A DNA stretch of 59,877 bases from Lichtheimia corymbifera B2541 (GCA_000697475.1 JNEU01001142.1:1-59877), one strand, 5' to 3'; shown: positions 1 through 12,830, counted from the first letter of the stretch. A program made the numbers and translations. Notes: generated by a model not told the origin, from the sequence alone.

Positions 1-1196
1 ACGTTGTTTCTCAGCTACCAGATTGATGCTTCCACACACACGCAACAGGCTTGCACCAGACACCATTAAACAGCTTATGCTGTTAGGATCATGGCAATCA
101 TTCTTTGATGGTATACATGAAACATGATTAGTATAAGCTACATTCGCTATTCGCATTCCCATTCCCATTCGCAGTATCCAGTAATAGCAATAGTGTAGCG
201 AAGCAGTATTAGTATTGGTTATTGTTTATTATATCATATACATAAATATCAGTATTATTGTAAGGCTAAATACCCGCTCGATTCTTCGATTCTTGCAAAT
301 AATCGCAGCTCGATTATATCGATTTTCAACACCCAATCGAATCGAATCGAATCGAATCGAACCGCGATTTTTTCGATTATGCGATTATGTTGAGGACCCC
401 TAATGGGGCGTAAAGCGATGATGTGTGTGTATTGGTGAGAACCGTGAAATATAAACCCAAGAGGAGAAGGGGCGAGTGAAAATAGTAAATGGGTATCCAA
501 GCGAGCAATAGAGCAGGAGAAAGGAGCGTGTGGATAGGCAACAAAAACGTGTCAGCCTAGCCATGTTTGGTGACAGCATTGTGCTGTACTACATATGCAT
601 GCTCATGACAGCTTGATGTTCATTGCGATGCCCTTCACGACGTCATCCATATTGTAGTTTATGTAGTTTACTCAAGTGTGCCTGGTTTAAAATACAATAA
701 CGGGTCATTTATCCTCATGTTACATTGAAAGAATGAAAGAAAAGTGCTACAACAACAACATCAGCTATATAATAACTCGGCACTTTAATAGAAGGAACGG
801 CTCGTTGTCAGATAGCTATATAGGGTTCACGGTCGTACTTTTATCAACCATCCGCAAAACACGTCTTAATGACATCTTTTTTATTCCAGTACACCTTATC
901 CCGAGTATTCTGTCATATGCCTTTGTGTTACCTCTTCTAGTTAAAGGATAATACTTGCTCTAATTAGCACTGGATACCTACCATTCCTAGCAGCAGTCAA
1001 ATGACTACAAGGTCCCGTTTCAAAGATGGTGGATAACAGAGACTCTGATGAAGCACGATGCTTATTGGTCATGTTGATAGGGTACGTGCCCTCAATTTAG
1101 TACCTGTGCCAGATAGTCTAGATAGTGCTGAGATGAAATGTGATTGGCCATGGTGCATGGTGGCTAGTCAGCCTGTTCTGCATTCATGAATTCCAC
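1..1196. other. Intergenic, no gene recognised; short TCGAA tandem repeat
   Basis: No open frame here looks like a protein. The only structure I see is a short tandem array of TCGAA units at about 334-362, followed by other cgatt-rich sequence. The last part must hold the promoter of the antiporter gene that starts at 1197. Confidence 0.5.
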
Positions 1197-3602
1197 ATGA
1201 TTTTGATCCTGCTTTTGAGTATTGTTATAGTACTCTTGGGCTTTGGCGTGCAAGGAGATCCCACTGAAGCTCAAGTAAGTTGTCAATTGTCTTGTTTATT
1301 CATTGCTACTCTTATTCAACACACTACACTACACTACACTACTAGTCGTACTCTGCCCCTGATGCCATTCGAGTGGATCGTGTACTTGAACAAGGCCAAC
1401 GGTTCCGACATGAGTTACTAGAAGAAAAGAAGCAGCTTTACGACAGCATTGAAGCGTTTGGAAGTGACAATGACGACGTTCTTTACCGACTTGCCAATGT
1501 GAAGCTCAATGACTTTACAGCGTTTGAACGATTGGTGTTTGGCATGTTTGATATCTACGATCAGACGGTTCATCAGCGTCGACAGCAGCAAAGCTACGAC
1601 TTTCGTACACCTGCACTTAAGCTCACATTTGATTTCCAGCTTGCTATTCGTCAGTCGCATTTGCATCTTCGCTCACATTCCATTAATGAACTGGCGCAGC
1701 TCACTGAACAAGCACACCAACTGGAGGAAGAGGAAGAGGAGGTGCCACCTACAACACAAGAACAACAACATCAAGGATACAGTCCACATCATGTGCATGT
1801 TGAAGATGATACACCGGATTCACGTGAAGCAATTCAAGCCATGTTACAATCCATGTTGGATGAAGTACGACAAAGTGCTGATCAATTAGAACAAGGCATG
1901 CACGGACATAACATTGCCTTTTCCGGTGGCACCTTTGAAACCGTCATGAAGGTCAACAATGACGACGATGCGGCTGCAGATGATGCAGGAGATGATAACA
2001 ATGCCATCCTCATTGATCAAGATCAAAATGAATATATCATGACACGTCCTTCGGATACAACCGTCATTTATGAAGGTAATATGTGATCCCCCCATCACCA
2101 CCACCGATTATGCCGTGTCACTGAACATTGTGTTACATTATTAGATATACAATTGCTACACGATTTTATATTGATTGTTGTATGCTCCTATGTATTCGGA
2201 TGCCTATTTGCCATGATACGGTTGCCAGGTAACAAGAGAGAGAGAGAGACCGTTGGATACAAAGCGGGATTGACCAGTTTGTTTGTAGCGTTCTTTGGAT
2301 ATATCTTAGCAGGCATTGTCACTGGACCCGCAGGCTATAATATGATCACAGTAAGTATTAATGGTTTCTTGCTAGACCATGAGGAGGCTAAATGAACCTA
2401 TCATAGGAACTTATCCAAACTGAAACGCTTGCCCAATTGGGAGTCGTTTTTATTGTCTTTGTGCTTGGATTGGAATTCTCGCTTGAAAAACTCAGGGCCA
2501 TGTGGCGATTGGTATTGGGTGGAGCCACCATGATCTTATTGGCTACCGTACTTGCGTTTGTGGTCATGGGCACGTTACTCGGTGCATCCTTGAAGGAGGC
2601 TGTGTTTGTAGGCGCATGTGTCAGCTTGAGTTCTACCGCCGTGGTTGTAAAGTGTATCAAACTGGATCATTTGGAACACTTGTATGGATTATTGGTGATG
2701 CAGGACGTTTTATTAGGATTTATGCTGGTAAGTTGTGTATTATGACCCCTAGACAATGTATACTCAATGGGCTATCATAGGCCATTATTCCTGCATTGGC
2801 TGAATCAGGTGCTCAAGTCATGGTGGCGGTCCTCAAAATCACCGTATCATTTTCTGTGTTTGGTGCCTTGTGCTATGGCATCATCAAATTGACACCTTCC
2901 TTCCTGCCACGTATGATTCGTATGGTGCTTCCCAACATGAAATCCACAGGCAGCCATGAATTGACGGTGCTGGGTACCATTGCAGTATGTTTGGTGATGC
3001 TGGTGATATCCGATCGACTTGGCCTGGGCATGGAAATCGGATGTTTTGCTGCTGGTGTTCTCTTACGATCACGTAAATCCCTATTTGAACCTGCATTAGC
3101 CGCCATTGAGCCTGTACGCGATTTATTTGCATGCCTCTTTTTCGCCTCCATTGGGCTACACGTGTATCCATCGTTTTTGGCGTCGCAAGCGATGCTCTTG
3201 TTGGTGCTTGCTGCAGGTGTCATTGGTTTCAAATACGTGGCAACATTTGGTATTTTGGTGTCACTCAAAATTGACACCCGCAAATCATCCGCTATGGCTG
3301 TGGCACTTGCTCAAATATCTGAATTTGCTTTTGTACTTGCATCCCGTGCCAAATTGCTGGATATTATATCACGTGAAGTCTACTATTTGCTCTTGGCCGT
3401 TACCTCGCTTACCTTGTTGGCTACGCCTTTGCTCTGGAAGCTTGTAGAGCGATCTTCATTCTTTCACACCTCCTCCTCCTCCTCTTCTTCTTCTATATTA
3501 CGTTCCCATCATCAACATCATCATCATCATCACCACCATCATCATGAAGAACATCCCTCTGTTATCTCCGTTTCAATGGATGATACGGATAAGGTGTCTT
3601 AG
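1197..3602 (+). CDS. TMCO3/KEA-type monovalent cation:proton antiporter (CPA2 family)
   Basis: Predicted membrane antiporter of about 718 residues that exchanges K+ or Na+ for H+, probably in an endomembrane or the plasma membrane. Exons: 1197-1274, 1346-2075, 2145-2350, 2407-2727, 2781-3602; all four introns are GT-AG and keep frame. The ATG at 1197 gives a signal peptide (MILILLLSIVIVLLGF). An acidic, helical lumenal domain of about 240 residues follows, as in human TMCO3 and plant KEA4-6. Then comes the Na_H_Exchanger core with many membrane spans; the signature ETLAQLGVVFIVFVLGLEFS lies near the start of exon 4. The C terminus ends in a poly-Ser run and a poly-His run (about ten His) that the family does not normally carry. 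An in-frame ATG at 1140 would add 19 residues ahead of the signal peptide and is less likely. Family assignment is firm; ion specificity is inferred. Confidence 0.9.
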
Positions 3603-6107
3603 ATTTCTCGATTTTATTCTACCATCTTTATTATTAAAATAATTGAATGTTGATAAGATGAAGTAATCCACAAAAGTAAAAGGAAACGTAGGCCAAAGAG
3701 ATCACGGAATAAGAACCATAGTAAAAGAATGTTGTTAGTATCAACAATGAAAGATCACAATACCCAAATACCATTACATACCCCGAGGGAACGCAGGGGT
3801 ATACCCTGCATCCGTCGCCTCTCCGTGGTTAGGGGAGGGCTTCGGTGGTGATGGCTGTGCCGTGGTTTTATCCCTCCTAACATAAGATGTCAGCATAACC
3901 AAGTAGACACATGAGACCAACACGATAAGCTTACATGGATAGTAGTGGGGAGGGGGAAGTTGCGGAGGCGAGTGACAAAAGCTAATGGCATGGGACTTGG
4001 ACTTGAGAGCAGCAAAAGAAGGCACGAGGGCCAGAGATGACGGGAAGACGCTTGATAAGGGTGGCCAGCTACAATGACATGGTTGCAATGAGTACATGGA
4101 AGAAGCATAACTTGAATGAGCCAGCAATACGAACCCCCGAAGACGATTTGTGTGTGTGTGTGTGTGTGGCCAGAGATGGAAGTTAAAGGAGCGTGAGATA
4201 GGGAGCGTTTGCAATATTATATATCATTTCTCGATGAGCACTGGTCCCGCGGAAGGCGCCAGAAAAACCCCCCATTCCGTCATTCATGCATCAATCCTCA
4301 CAGCATCAGAGGGTACAGAGAAATAAAACAATGAGTCAACTTTATCGCACCTATCGGATCCCTCGCAGAAGCACAAGATAAGGGTAAAAAATGATATTTG
4401 TTGGGGATGAATGCATGAATTCAAGAGCATCACGAGTGACAGGCGGGAGACAACATGAGTCGAAAAGTATGCCTCGACCTACATGGTCGCGTGTACAAAC
4501 AAAAAAAAATGTCATTGTTGGTCCCTCATTGGTTTAGGAGGAGGAGATAAGCAATAGGGAATACACAAATTCATATTGTCACGAGTGACGACAAGAGGAA
4601 AGTGCTTCCAATGACCACATGTTGAGGAAGAAAATTGTTATTGATGATCCACTATTACTTTGCGAGAAGAAGACAAGCGATGATGTATCATGGTTGATCC
4701 ATAAACGATTGCGTCAAGGCGTCACGGGAATGTACACAGGCCACTGCATGAATCAAAGGATGCCAAGAAAAAAAAAAACCACGCCGTGTTAAAAATCTAG
4801 GGGTCAATCTCCCCCCACCACAAACACAGAATCCCAACAAGAAACACTATTGCTGATGCATGAATCCATAGCTCAATAGTATGGGACAATGGAATGTGAG
4901 GGGTCGTTGGATGCATTAAAAGCACCCAGAGTAGGGAAAAAGTGGTATGCGCCATTGTCTGAATCTCGGCCCACATAGCCAAGTGTAGGAAAAACTATAC
5001 TCGATACGTGAATGTATTGGCTCATGGAGTAGAAGATAAGGGTGGCATGTCATTATTAAGTCATGGGTCCCAGGCTCATGCGCAAAAAGAAGGAGCGTGT
5101 GTGGAAGTCAATATGTAAACAAAGATTACCCAGAGCAGCGAGGGAAAAAAAAAAAAACTCGCATCACAATGATGCATCAAATTACGTTCATTGTTAGCTC
5201 CCCTCCTTCCCCTATCGATTACAAATCGCTCGGAATTGAAGAGCATAGCAGTAACAAGTGACGAACGGATGATTCTCAATGATACTTCGTTAAACGCATT
5301 ACATGAATCGATGTGATGGAAGTGCATGGGCGTGTCAAAAAAAGGGGATTCTGGAAAGGCAGCTGCATCACATGTCAGGTGGATGTCTCATAATACGAGG
5401 GCGTTTTCTTTTTCATGTTGTCAAAGGAAACCTCTTTTTTCTACCATCATCACAATGACGCATTAGATTACTTTATCTTTTGCAACCCTCTCCCACTCTT
5501 CCCCAACGATTCTCAAAGGAAGGATCCTTTTTCTCGCATCACAATGACGCATTAGATTTACAGTCTTTGCTCACTCCCCTTTCCCTACTGATAATAAATC
5601 GCTTTCATTTGAAGAATATAGCGATAATCAATAGCGATGGATGGTTGAGAATGTAATTTCGTTAATCGTTTTACATGAATAAAGGTGATAAAAGTGCAAT
5701 GGCGTGTCAAAGGGAGGCCATCTAGCAAGCAAATGATATGTTACACTATATACATGCTCATGCGTTACACCTTCAAATATCCAAAAAATGAAACCCATCT
5801 TTCAACACACTTCCAAGCGTAACGTAACGTTGCAGGTAAATAAAAGCAACATATAAACCGACATGGAATAAGCAAAGCAACTCTTATTTGGTGATGTGCG
5901 TGTGTGTGCGGTGAGTGGGTCATTGCAGCACATGTAGTGTCTTAGTGATAAGCCATTCCACAGAAAATCGATGGCTCGCTTTATTCTACCATAAACTAGA
6001 TTATATAAATATATCTCGCATAAATAGGTTAAATGTGAATATGTGAGAGTGTGTGTGTGGAAAAAAGGGGGATGGAAAGGTATATATCATCTACAGTAGA
6101 TCTTGTT
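3603..6107. other. Gene-poor 2.5 kb with diverged internal repeats
   Basis: I find no convincing gene. A TG microsatellite lies at about 4150-4168. The segment about 5155-5340 (poly-A, then a TCGCATCACAATGA core, a C/T-rich tract, ATAAATCGCT-like, and GCGTGTCAAA at the end) recurs in diverged form at 5530-5712, with a partial copy at 5440-5520. The motif CACGAGTGAC occurs at about 4433 and 4578. These look like old repeats. Confidence 0.45.
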
Positions 6108-7013
6108 CTATGCATGGGGAATAAGCCATTCAGTTTTTGCCTTGCCTTCCATGGCCAAATATTGTGTTTGTTGTCGTTTCATGCATGCTTCACGTAGTCG
6201 TAAGAGCATGGAGCCATAATTATCATAATAACGTTTAAGCTCTGTGACAGTCAATGCCTTCCATCGATCGTCGTTGTCTTCTTGAATAAGATGAAGGGGA
6301 TGAATCAACCCGCGATACTCCGACCAGACCTCCTTGTCAAACGACCATGTCAATGAAGATGAAGACGCATGATCATTTTCCTGCTGCTGCTCCTCCTGCT
6401 CCTTGTCCTCTCTTTTGGGTTCTTCCTTGATGACATAGCCATAACCTTGCCATACAACAAGACTTGTTCCATCCTTATTATCCAGCACATCCAATGTATT
6501 ATCATACTCGACAGGGACACGGCGCTTTTCGGTTGGCAATGTTTCAGGCTCGGCGCTTACAATCATGCCGCTATGTTGGTCAAACAACCCCTCAGTGACC
6601 AGAATCGGCACTAACTTTCCCGGTTCCGATGAAGATGATGTATTGTTCTTTTCTTGTGTTGTAGTAGTAGTAACCTCTTCTCGTTGCTTCTGTGGTGTCG
6701 CGTACATGACAGCAGAGAGTGATCGCCGAATGGTGTTGCGGATCTCTTTGGGATTGCTCTGTTGAACTTCGTTAGGATCATATTGTGAGCATGTTGGCTT
6801 GGATGAAGGCGTAGAAAAACGATGGCGGAAGGATTGGATATAGAGACTCTGGGTTTTTTGTGCACGACGTTGTTGCTTCTTTTCTTGTGTAGCGGTGTTG
6901 TTATCTGTGGATGGTGGTGGTTGTTGTTGCTGGGTGATAGGAGATGGTTCCTGTTTTTTGCTAAAGAAACCAGCAAATGAAAATCGCTTTGCCTTTGCAG
7001 TCGTAGTAGCCAT
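6108..7013 (-). CDS. Hypothetical protein, low-complexity N terminus and charged C-terminal domain
   Basis: Single-exon gene of 301 residues that I do not recognise. I chose the ATG at 7013 because the frame upstream is Leu/Ser-rich translation of a GA repeat that looks like 5' UTR. The N terminus is basic (MATTTAKAKRFSFAGFFSKK). Gln/Pro- and Thr/Ser-rich stretches follow, then a better-structured part (PGKLVPILVTEGLFDQHSG, then a VVWQGYGYVIKEE stretch) and a C-terminal helical segment (WKALTVTELKRYYDNYGSML). There is no signal peptide or membrane span. It lies 204 bases downstream of the biotin gene on the same strand. The consistent coding look of the C-terminal half supports a real gene, probably an intracellular fungal-specific protein. 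Confidence 0.65.
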   Translation of the reverse strand: MATTTAKAKRFSFAGFFSKKQEPSPITQQQQPPPSTDNNTATQEKKQQRRAQKTQSLYIQSFRHRFSTPSSKPTCSQYDPNEVQQSNPKEIRNTIRRSLSAVMYATPQKQREEVTTTTTQEKNNTSSSSEPGKLVPILVTEGLFDQHSGMIVSAEPETLPTEKRRVPVEYDNTLDVLDNKDGTSLVVWQGYGYVIKEEPKREDKEQEEQQQENDHASSSSLTWSFDKEVWSEYRGLIHPLHLIQEDNDDRWKALTVTELKRYYDNYGSMLLRLREACMKRQQTQYLAMEGKAKTEWLIPHA

Positions 7014-7217
7014 AATCACACACTTGAAAGAAAAAGGGAACGAGAGAGAGAGAGAGAGAGAGAAGAGGAAAGTATAAACCATCCAGGTCCGTTTCTTGTC
7101 CAACAAACGGAGTTGCCCCCACGCCGTGCATTGCTACATATGGCGAGAGTTTGATGATCCTTTTGGGATAAAAAGTGGCTTGCTTTTATTCTTCCCCACA
7201 TCCTTTTATATAATACA

Positions 7218-9825
7218 TTACTTTTTGTTCTCTAAACATTTCAAAAGAATCTCTTCGCACTTGTTCACTCGATCGGCTGTAGTGATTTGTGACGTCATGA
7301 GGTAGATCACGTTGCCAAGGGGACGTACAAAGAGGTTGATGTCCGAGTCAAATTGTCCATGACGCATTTCATGCAAGATTGATTTTGCAACCACTGAGCC
7401 ATAACCTATCAAAATAGGGTCAATAACGTGATGATGGTCATGTGATACAAGCGTTTGACAGCTTACCCTTTGTTTGATTGTCCTTTAATTCCACCGCCAG
7501 GATGGATCCCAAAGTCATGACACTATCAACGCACGCCAGGTGCGATAGCTTTTCTACGGTGGCAGGATTCCACATGGACCATACATGTGCATGTTGGTTA
7601 TCTTTCCAAGCTTCACGGAAGGGTGTCCAGGTGTTGTTGTTGTTGGTGACATTGGCCATTTCTTCCAGAGTGTCGATAGTTTCATTGGCAACGGCACAAC
7701 CCATAGGATGGGCAGTGTATGAATGACCATGGAGCAAGCATTCTTCCTTGTTAGCGGATAAGAATACATCAAACAGAGAATTCTTGGTAACAGTCAATGC
7801 CAAGGGTAAAAGACCACCAGTGAGCGTCTTTGCATATCCCACAATGTCGGGTTTCTGATATCATCATGTTATATGAGTGTTTGGATAAGAATGTGCATAA
7901 ACAATGACTTACCACACCAAGGAAATCAGATGCCGACCTGCGGCCAAGACGATACCAGCCTGCAAAGACTTCATCGAAAATGATAGGCACACCTTGCCAT
8001 CCATCCTCAGGCTTTTGTGCTTTATAGCCCAACAACGAGGCACCTTCATTACGCACCGTATCCACCAAAATGCGTTGATACAATGGATCAGCGAAAATCA
8101 TACCACCAGCACCAAGAATAATAGGTTCCATCAAGAGTGCACCCACATGACGACCACGCATAGCAGTGAGTTCCTTGCGAATCATGTCACGATACACATC
8201 AGCCAAGGGATCATTTGCACGTTTTTCAATGGCGTAAATATCATCCAAGGACTTGTACTCTGCAGTGCCTTGATTGTCGGGTAATCGAATAGTGGGTGTG
8301 CCTTTGCAAATATGGATGGAGGGTGGATTGAGCCAATGACCACGAGGTTGGTACCACTGCACCATCTTGTTGTATGTATTGGGCGAGCATGCATCCATAG
8401 CACCAATTGTATCGCCATGATATCCTCCTTCCAAACCAATCACGTCCACAGGAACATCATCCGACCAACCATAGCGATCCGCGGCCGAACGCATAGCCAT
8501 CTTGAGAGCCACTTCAATAGCTGTGCTGCCATTATCCGAGAAAAACACACGTTGGGCCCATGTATCCTTTTCCAAAATACGTTCTGCCAATGAGAGTGCA
8601 GGTTCATTGGCTGTTTCAGGGAACATGACATGACCATAACGTCCTGCTGCTGCTGCTGCTGCCAATGTCAAACGAGGATTGGCGTGACCAAGACCTTGTG
8701 TCCACCAACTAGCACAGCTGTCAAACATTTCTGAAGGTGCAAGTTCACCCGTTTTCTTATCCTTGCGATAGGCTGTAAAGTAATCATTGTAGGCTGAATC
8801 AATCACAGTGACCTCGTTGACTGCACCATGCTGTGTAAATGGCCACCAGAATGTGTCACGTGCCTTGTCTTCCATTTCAGCAAGACGCTCAAAACGTGCT
8901 TGATGATGTTCATCCAAATGACGGATCACGGGTTGCAAAAGATCATCGAGAATGGCGTAATATGATGTCATGGCATCCTTTTCTTTCACTGGATCAGGAT
9001 TCATGGGTGGAGGAGCAGGTACAGTGCTGACAAGCGTCTTTGGTAAATGGATCGACAATTGTTGATGATTGCGATAACGTTCATTTTCAAACAATAACAG
9101 AGCAGGAATGTCGTATCCGCGTACTAGCAATGATTCATAGGAAGCCATGGTGGTGGAAATGCCGCCTAGATTGCTATCTCCCACGAGCACGGATGGTAAT
9201 CTGAGCGGCCGATAAAAGTCAGCCTGTGGTGTACCTGCAGTATTATAAATTGAGTTCATGTGTCCCCTGCTCATCCATGCAGTCGTATATATACCTGACA
9301 TGACTGGACTATGAATACCACCCGCAGTTTCGAGAAAAGCATAAGCACCTTGTCGATCCTGGCTTTGATTCACGTAATGGATCATCCTCTCCTTGATCTT
9401 ATCCAACACTTCTTGATCATGTGGAGGCTGCAATAAACAACGTGTTTAGGATATCTCTTTCCTCATCATTCATCATGATCTAAAAGCATACCTTATCTGT
9501 TGCAATGTGTGGACTAACAGGATCAGGGTACTTGAACAATGTTTCAGTGTGGATATTGGGATTATAAGTCTGCACATGTCTATAAACCATTGTCAATCAT
9601 CGTGTCATTATTATGTATCCAGGATGATAATAACCTTGCATCGCTATCCTGCGGGTATCCAGTTTGCACAGGCTTCAAGTAATACACGTCGCGATCTTGC
9701 TGTTTGGCACGTTCAGCTGCTGCTCGACATAACCCAGTAGCCAGAATGGTCTTGCCGACATTGGTATTAGCTGCAAAGATCTGGTATGCCTGAAATGCAC
9801 GACTGGGAAGAAATCGTGAAGGCAT
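7218..9825 (-). CDS. bioDA: Bifunctional dethiobiotin synthetase / DAPA aminotransferase
   Basis: Fused enzyme for two successive biotin steps: SAM-dependent transamination of KAPA to DAPA, and ATP-dependent ring closure to dethiobiotin. Exons: 9825-9635, 9579-9492, 9427-9295, 9234-7913, 7854-7467, 7405-7218, all GT-AG in frame, about 769 residues. The N-terminal synthetase domain has the P-loop AANTNVGKT (about residues 17-25) and LRLPSVLVGDSNLGGIS. The C-terminal class III aminotransferase has WWTQGLGHANPRL, FFSDNGSTAIEVALKMA and the PLP-lysine motif GYAKTLTGG (Lys near residue 587). Order and length match Arabidopsis BIO3-BIO1 and the bifunctional enzyme of filamentous fungi. A start at 9870 would add 15 residues (MSLPSLTFSFVFLGA) that could be part of a targeting signal; mitochondrial targeting is therefore possible but unproven. 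Confidence 0.95.
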
Positions 9826-11120
9826 TGCACCGAGAAAGACGAAAGAGAAGGTGAGAGAAGGAAGAGACAAAGAGACGTCCTATTTCGAGCCGACCACGCT
9901 AGCTTATGTGGGGGGAGAGAGAGCTGCAATCAAATGCCGTTTTGTCAGCGGCCCCAAACCTAATCCAACAATGTCTGGGGTTCCTTCTTATCTTTTAGTT
10001 TTGCATAACAACATAAAAGCTGTAGTACCTGACAACTTGGGGGAGTGTACTTGTACCTGAGTCATAATATTTGGGATGTCATGGCAACAAGGTCCCCATA
10101 CATTAAAACCCCCCTCAGATTGGGGTTGACTTTTTACTACTAATCACCAAAGGCTGGTTATCTATTAATTCTGAGACCAGGACTGGGCCTTTGACTAAGA
10201 CCGACAACGATCAAGCTGAGATTTAACCATGATCGTTGTCTTGGTTACATCATCTACAATTAATCCTTCGAGGAAAAACCATTGCCGGCATTATAAGGAT
10301 ATGCATCTTTGTTATTGAACAACGAAAAGGATGTAATAATGAATCTATCTTTTCTCGTTTCCTATGTGCTCGCCCGTGAACCAATGGGTTCATACAATGC
10401 ATCTATAAAACGCGCCATCCTTTTTCATAATATCGCGCGGACAGTATATGCTTTCGTTCCTGCCGAGCAGTTTTGTTCTAATAAACATCCCAAGCTTGAT
10501 TTTAAAGTTTTGAGATAAAGGCGTCTTTATGTTGTAAGCGTGATGCTATATGGTAGGTGGTCTTTGTACATTGTCAAGTAGCTCGACCCTAGTAGAGCAG
10601 AGGGGCGTGTTTGTATAGCACATCTGGTTGGGTTGACCTGGAAGGGTCAGTGGATGATACGCTATATGCTATTCAGTAATTGTCGTAAATTGGCAGCTAA
10701 CATGTACTTTTTCCCATCCCCAGCTTTTGCCAAATCTACTTGATGGGAACGATGCACCTTCTCCAGACATTCATCTTCATCTTTCAATTGTCTTGATTCG
10801 AGCTGATTTGACCGAGTTACGCTCAAACAAAGATTGCATCATGCACTACGTATCAACTGATGTAATCTTTGTTTGGACGTATGTCAGCCAAATCAACATG
10901 GATCAATAGAATTAAATCATGGAAATAAATGTCTGGAGCAGGCGGATCCTTCGTATGTTGTGGAATAGTGAAAAGTTGGAAATGCGAGCAAGTGTTTGTT
11001 GGCCGCCGATTTATGACTACCCATTGAATTGATTGTACGTATCCTATATTGGCCCTTCCATTCCTGTCCAATGGGCTGTGTTACACATGCACGCCCCTCC
11101 GCATCTTCCGCTCTAACAGG
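9826..11120. other. Intergenic, repeat-derived
   Basis: No gene seen. A perfect 11-base inverted repeat (GACAACGATCA at 10203-10213, TGATCGTTGTC at 10230-10240) could form a small hairpin. At about 10460-10590 there is a diverged copy of the right arm of the 11.1-11.6 kb palindrome (TTATGTTGTAAGCGTGATGC core), so part of this stretch is old repeat. Confidence 0.5.
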
Positions 11121-11124
11121 GTCT

Positions 11125-11585
11125 ACCTACTTTACAATGAACAAAGACCACTTTCCATATAGCATCATGGTTACAGCATATGTAAAACATAAAGGTGGCT
11201 GTATCTCTAAACTTTACAATGAAACGTGTGGTTGTCAATCGAACAATATTGCTCGTCGGGGTGAAGCGCACCTTGGGTGCAAGTTTCACGATCAACCTCC
11301 ACGATCCTAGATTTCGCAATGTCACCACCAGCCAAAGTGGATCGTGGGCCGACCTCTTGAATTTTTTTTCAACTTTGGCTGGTGGTGACATTGGGTAAAT
11401 CTTGGAATGGCCACGACGATCGTGAAACTTCTACACAAGGTGCGCTTGACCCCGACGAGCAACTTTGTTCTATGAACGACCCCTCATTTCATTGTAAAGT
11501 TTAGGGATACAGGCACCTTTATGTTTTACATATGCTGTAAGTGTGATGCTATATGACAAGTGGTCTTTGTTCATTGTGAAGTATC
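11125..11585. repeat. Large foldback palindrome, arms about 210 bp
   Basis: The left arm (about 11125-11337) and right arm (about 11373-11585) are reverse complements of each other with mismatches. The inner 21 bases are perfect: CAATGTCACCACCAGCCAAAG-type sequence at 11317-11337 against its complement at 11373-11393, with a 35-base loop. The outer ends read TTCACAATGAACAAA-like. The structure resembles a foldback or MITE-type element; no transposase is present inside it. Confidence 0.75.
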
Positions 11586-11760
11586 ATGCAAATGAGTTGT
11601 GTTGCACAAAGAAGTCCGTCCGTATCTTCGGCTCTATCGGGGTCTACCTACTTCACAATGAACAAACACCACCTTTCCTATGGTATCGCGCTTACAGTAT
11701 AGGTAAAACATGAAGGTGGCTGTTTCTCCAAATATACATAATGATGTGTAGAGGCATTAT
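11586..11760. repeat. Second partial copy of the foldback arm
   Basis: Starting from the end of the palindrome, the sequence repeats the unit seen just before 11125: a short spacer, a TCTTCGGCTCTATCGGGG-like stretch, and CTACCTACTTCACAATGAAC. It then gives another left arm up to about 11750. The same order recurs at 59620-59785. Confidence 0.65.
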
Positions 11761-12350
11761 GAGAACGTTGTTGATCAGCATGACCGAGAGCACCTCTTGA
11801 CCAAGTTTCGACGTCCCGATGAGCAATATCGGCGCGCACGGCCGTACACCCTATTTAGTGTTACCATCCCTTCGTTGTCTCTCCTACATTCAAGGTTTTC
11901 ATAATGAACTCTGGGGTCTTTAAGGGAACGGAATTGCTCGGCGTGGTCGAAAGAGTGTTGTGTGAAAGTTTCAGGTTCGAGGTGGGCAATCTCGGGGAAC
12001 AGGAGCGTCTACCCTACTTTCTCCTATTTTTGGGCTGCCCCGCATTCAAAATGTTCATAATGAACCATGCGGTTTTTAAATGAATGGAGTTGATCAGCAT
12101 GTGCGAGAGTATCTTCTGACCGAGTTTCAAGTGCGAGATGGGGAATCTCAAGAAACTACATAGTAATTGACTTTTTCATAAATCCGGCGCTTTCCCAATT
12201 TTCATCCGTTATAGTCAATCCCACATTATGCTCTCCTTTTCGAGATTTTCAAATGAAATGTGGGTTCTTTATTAATACAAAGTTGTTCAGCACGTCATAG
12301 AGCATATTGTGTGAAAGTTTGAGGTTCGTGACAGGCAATCCCAATATCAT
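11760..12350. repeat. Satellite array, four units of about 155-195 bp
   Basis: A diverged core (TTGATCAGCATG, then GAAAGTTTCAGGTTCGAGGT and GGGCAATCTC) begins at about 11771, 11934, 12090 and 12283. Each unit also contains CATTCAAAATTTTCATAATGAA-like sequence. The same array occurs in opposite orientation at 58935-59560 with matching unit spacings. Confidence 0.7.
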
Positions 12351-12429
12351 GCATTGGTATCAGTTTATATAGATATGTCTGACTGCCTGACATAATTTAA
12401 TTTCCATCTCTTCCACTCCCACTTTATTT

Positions 12430-12830
12430 TCTCTTCCTCCCATTCTCGATTGTTGCCCCATTCAACTACAACTACCACCTGCGAACGATTGTCCTGCTTC
12501 AACCCATCATGTCAATCCTACAACTGTCTTGATCTGATCGTCTTTGACTGAATGGCAAGTCCATGGCGTGTGCTCCCCACGACAACACCCGCGTTCCTTG
12601 GCACTGCACGTTCTCTTGCACACTCTTCTGCCACAACCAATCGTAACAGCAGCTGCCATTAGCAAGACCTTCACTCCATTGTTTCAAACAGCATTCACAA
12701 CCTTGTCACTCTATTACAACACGCGCTCTTGCACACTCCTTCCGCGACCAAACGTAACAGCCGTCGCTATTATCAAGTCTTCAACTCCATTGTCTCAAGC
12801 TACTTGCAGCAACTTTTCTTCGGCCTTTTC
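12430..12830. repeat. 400 bp dispersed repeat, left copy
   Basis: This segment matches the reverse complement of about 58440-58870 at high identity in its first 170 bases, for example GCGAACGATTGTCCTGCTTC and GGCGTGTGCTCCCCACGAC in both. An internal direct duplication of about 125 bp (CTCTTGCACACTCTTCTGCC against CTCTTGCACACTCCTTCCGC) is visible. Short open frames occur on both strands but none is kept between copies. Confidence 0.75.

Noticed and set aside
3774..4214. 146-residue minus-strand ORF with a hydrophobic stretch near its end
   Set aside because: Composition is poor (His/Thr run from a TG repeat, Ser/Pro bias). A plausible intron inside (3934-3877) would remove the hydrophobic stretch and shift frame. 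No homology recognised.
6369..7077. Plus-strand ORFs opposite the hypothetical gene at 6108-7013
   Set aside because: They are antisense to a better frame and have leucine/valine runs from CAA/GTT repeats.
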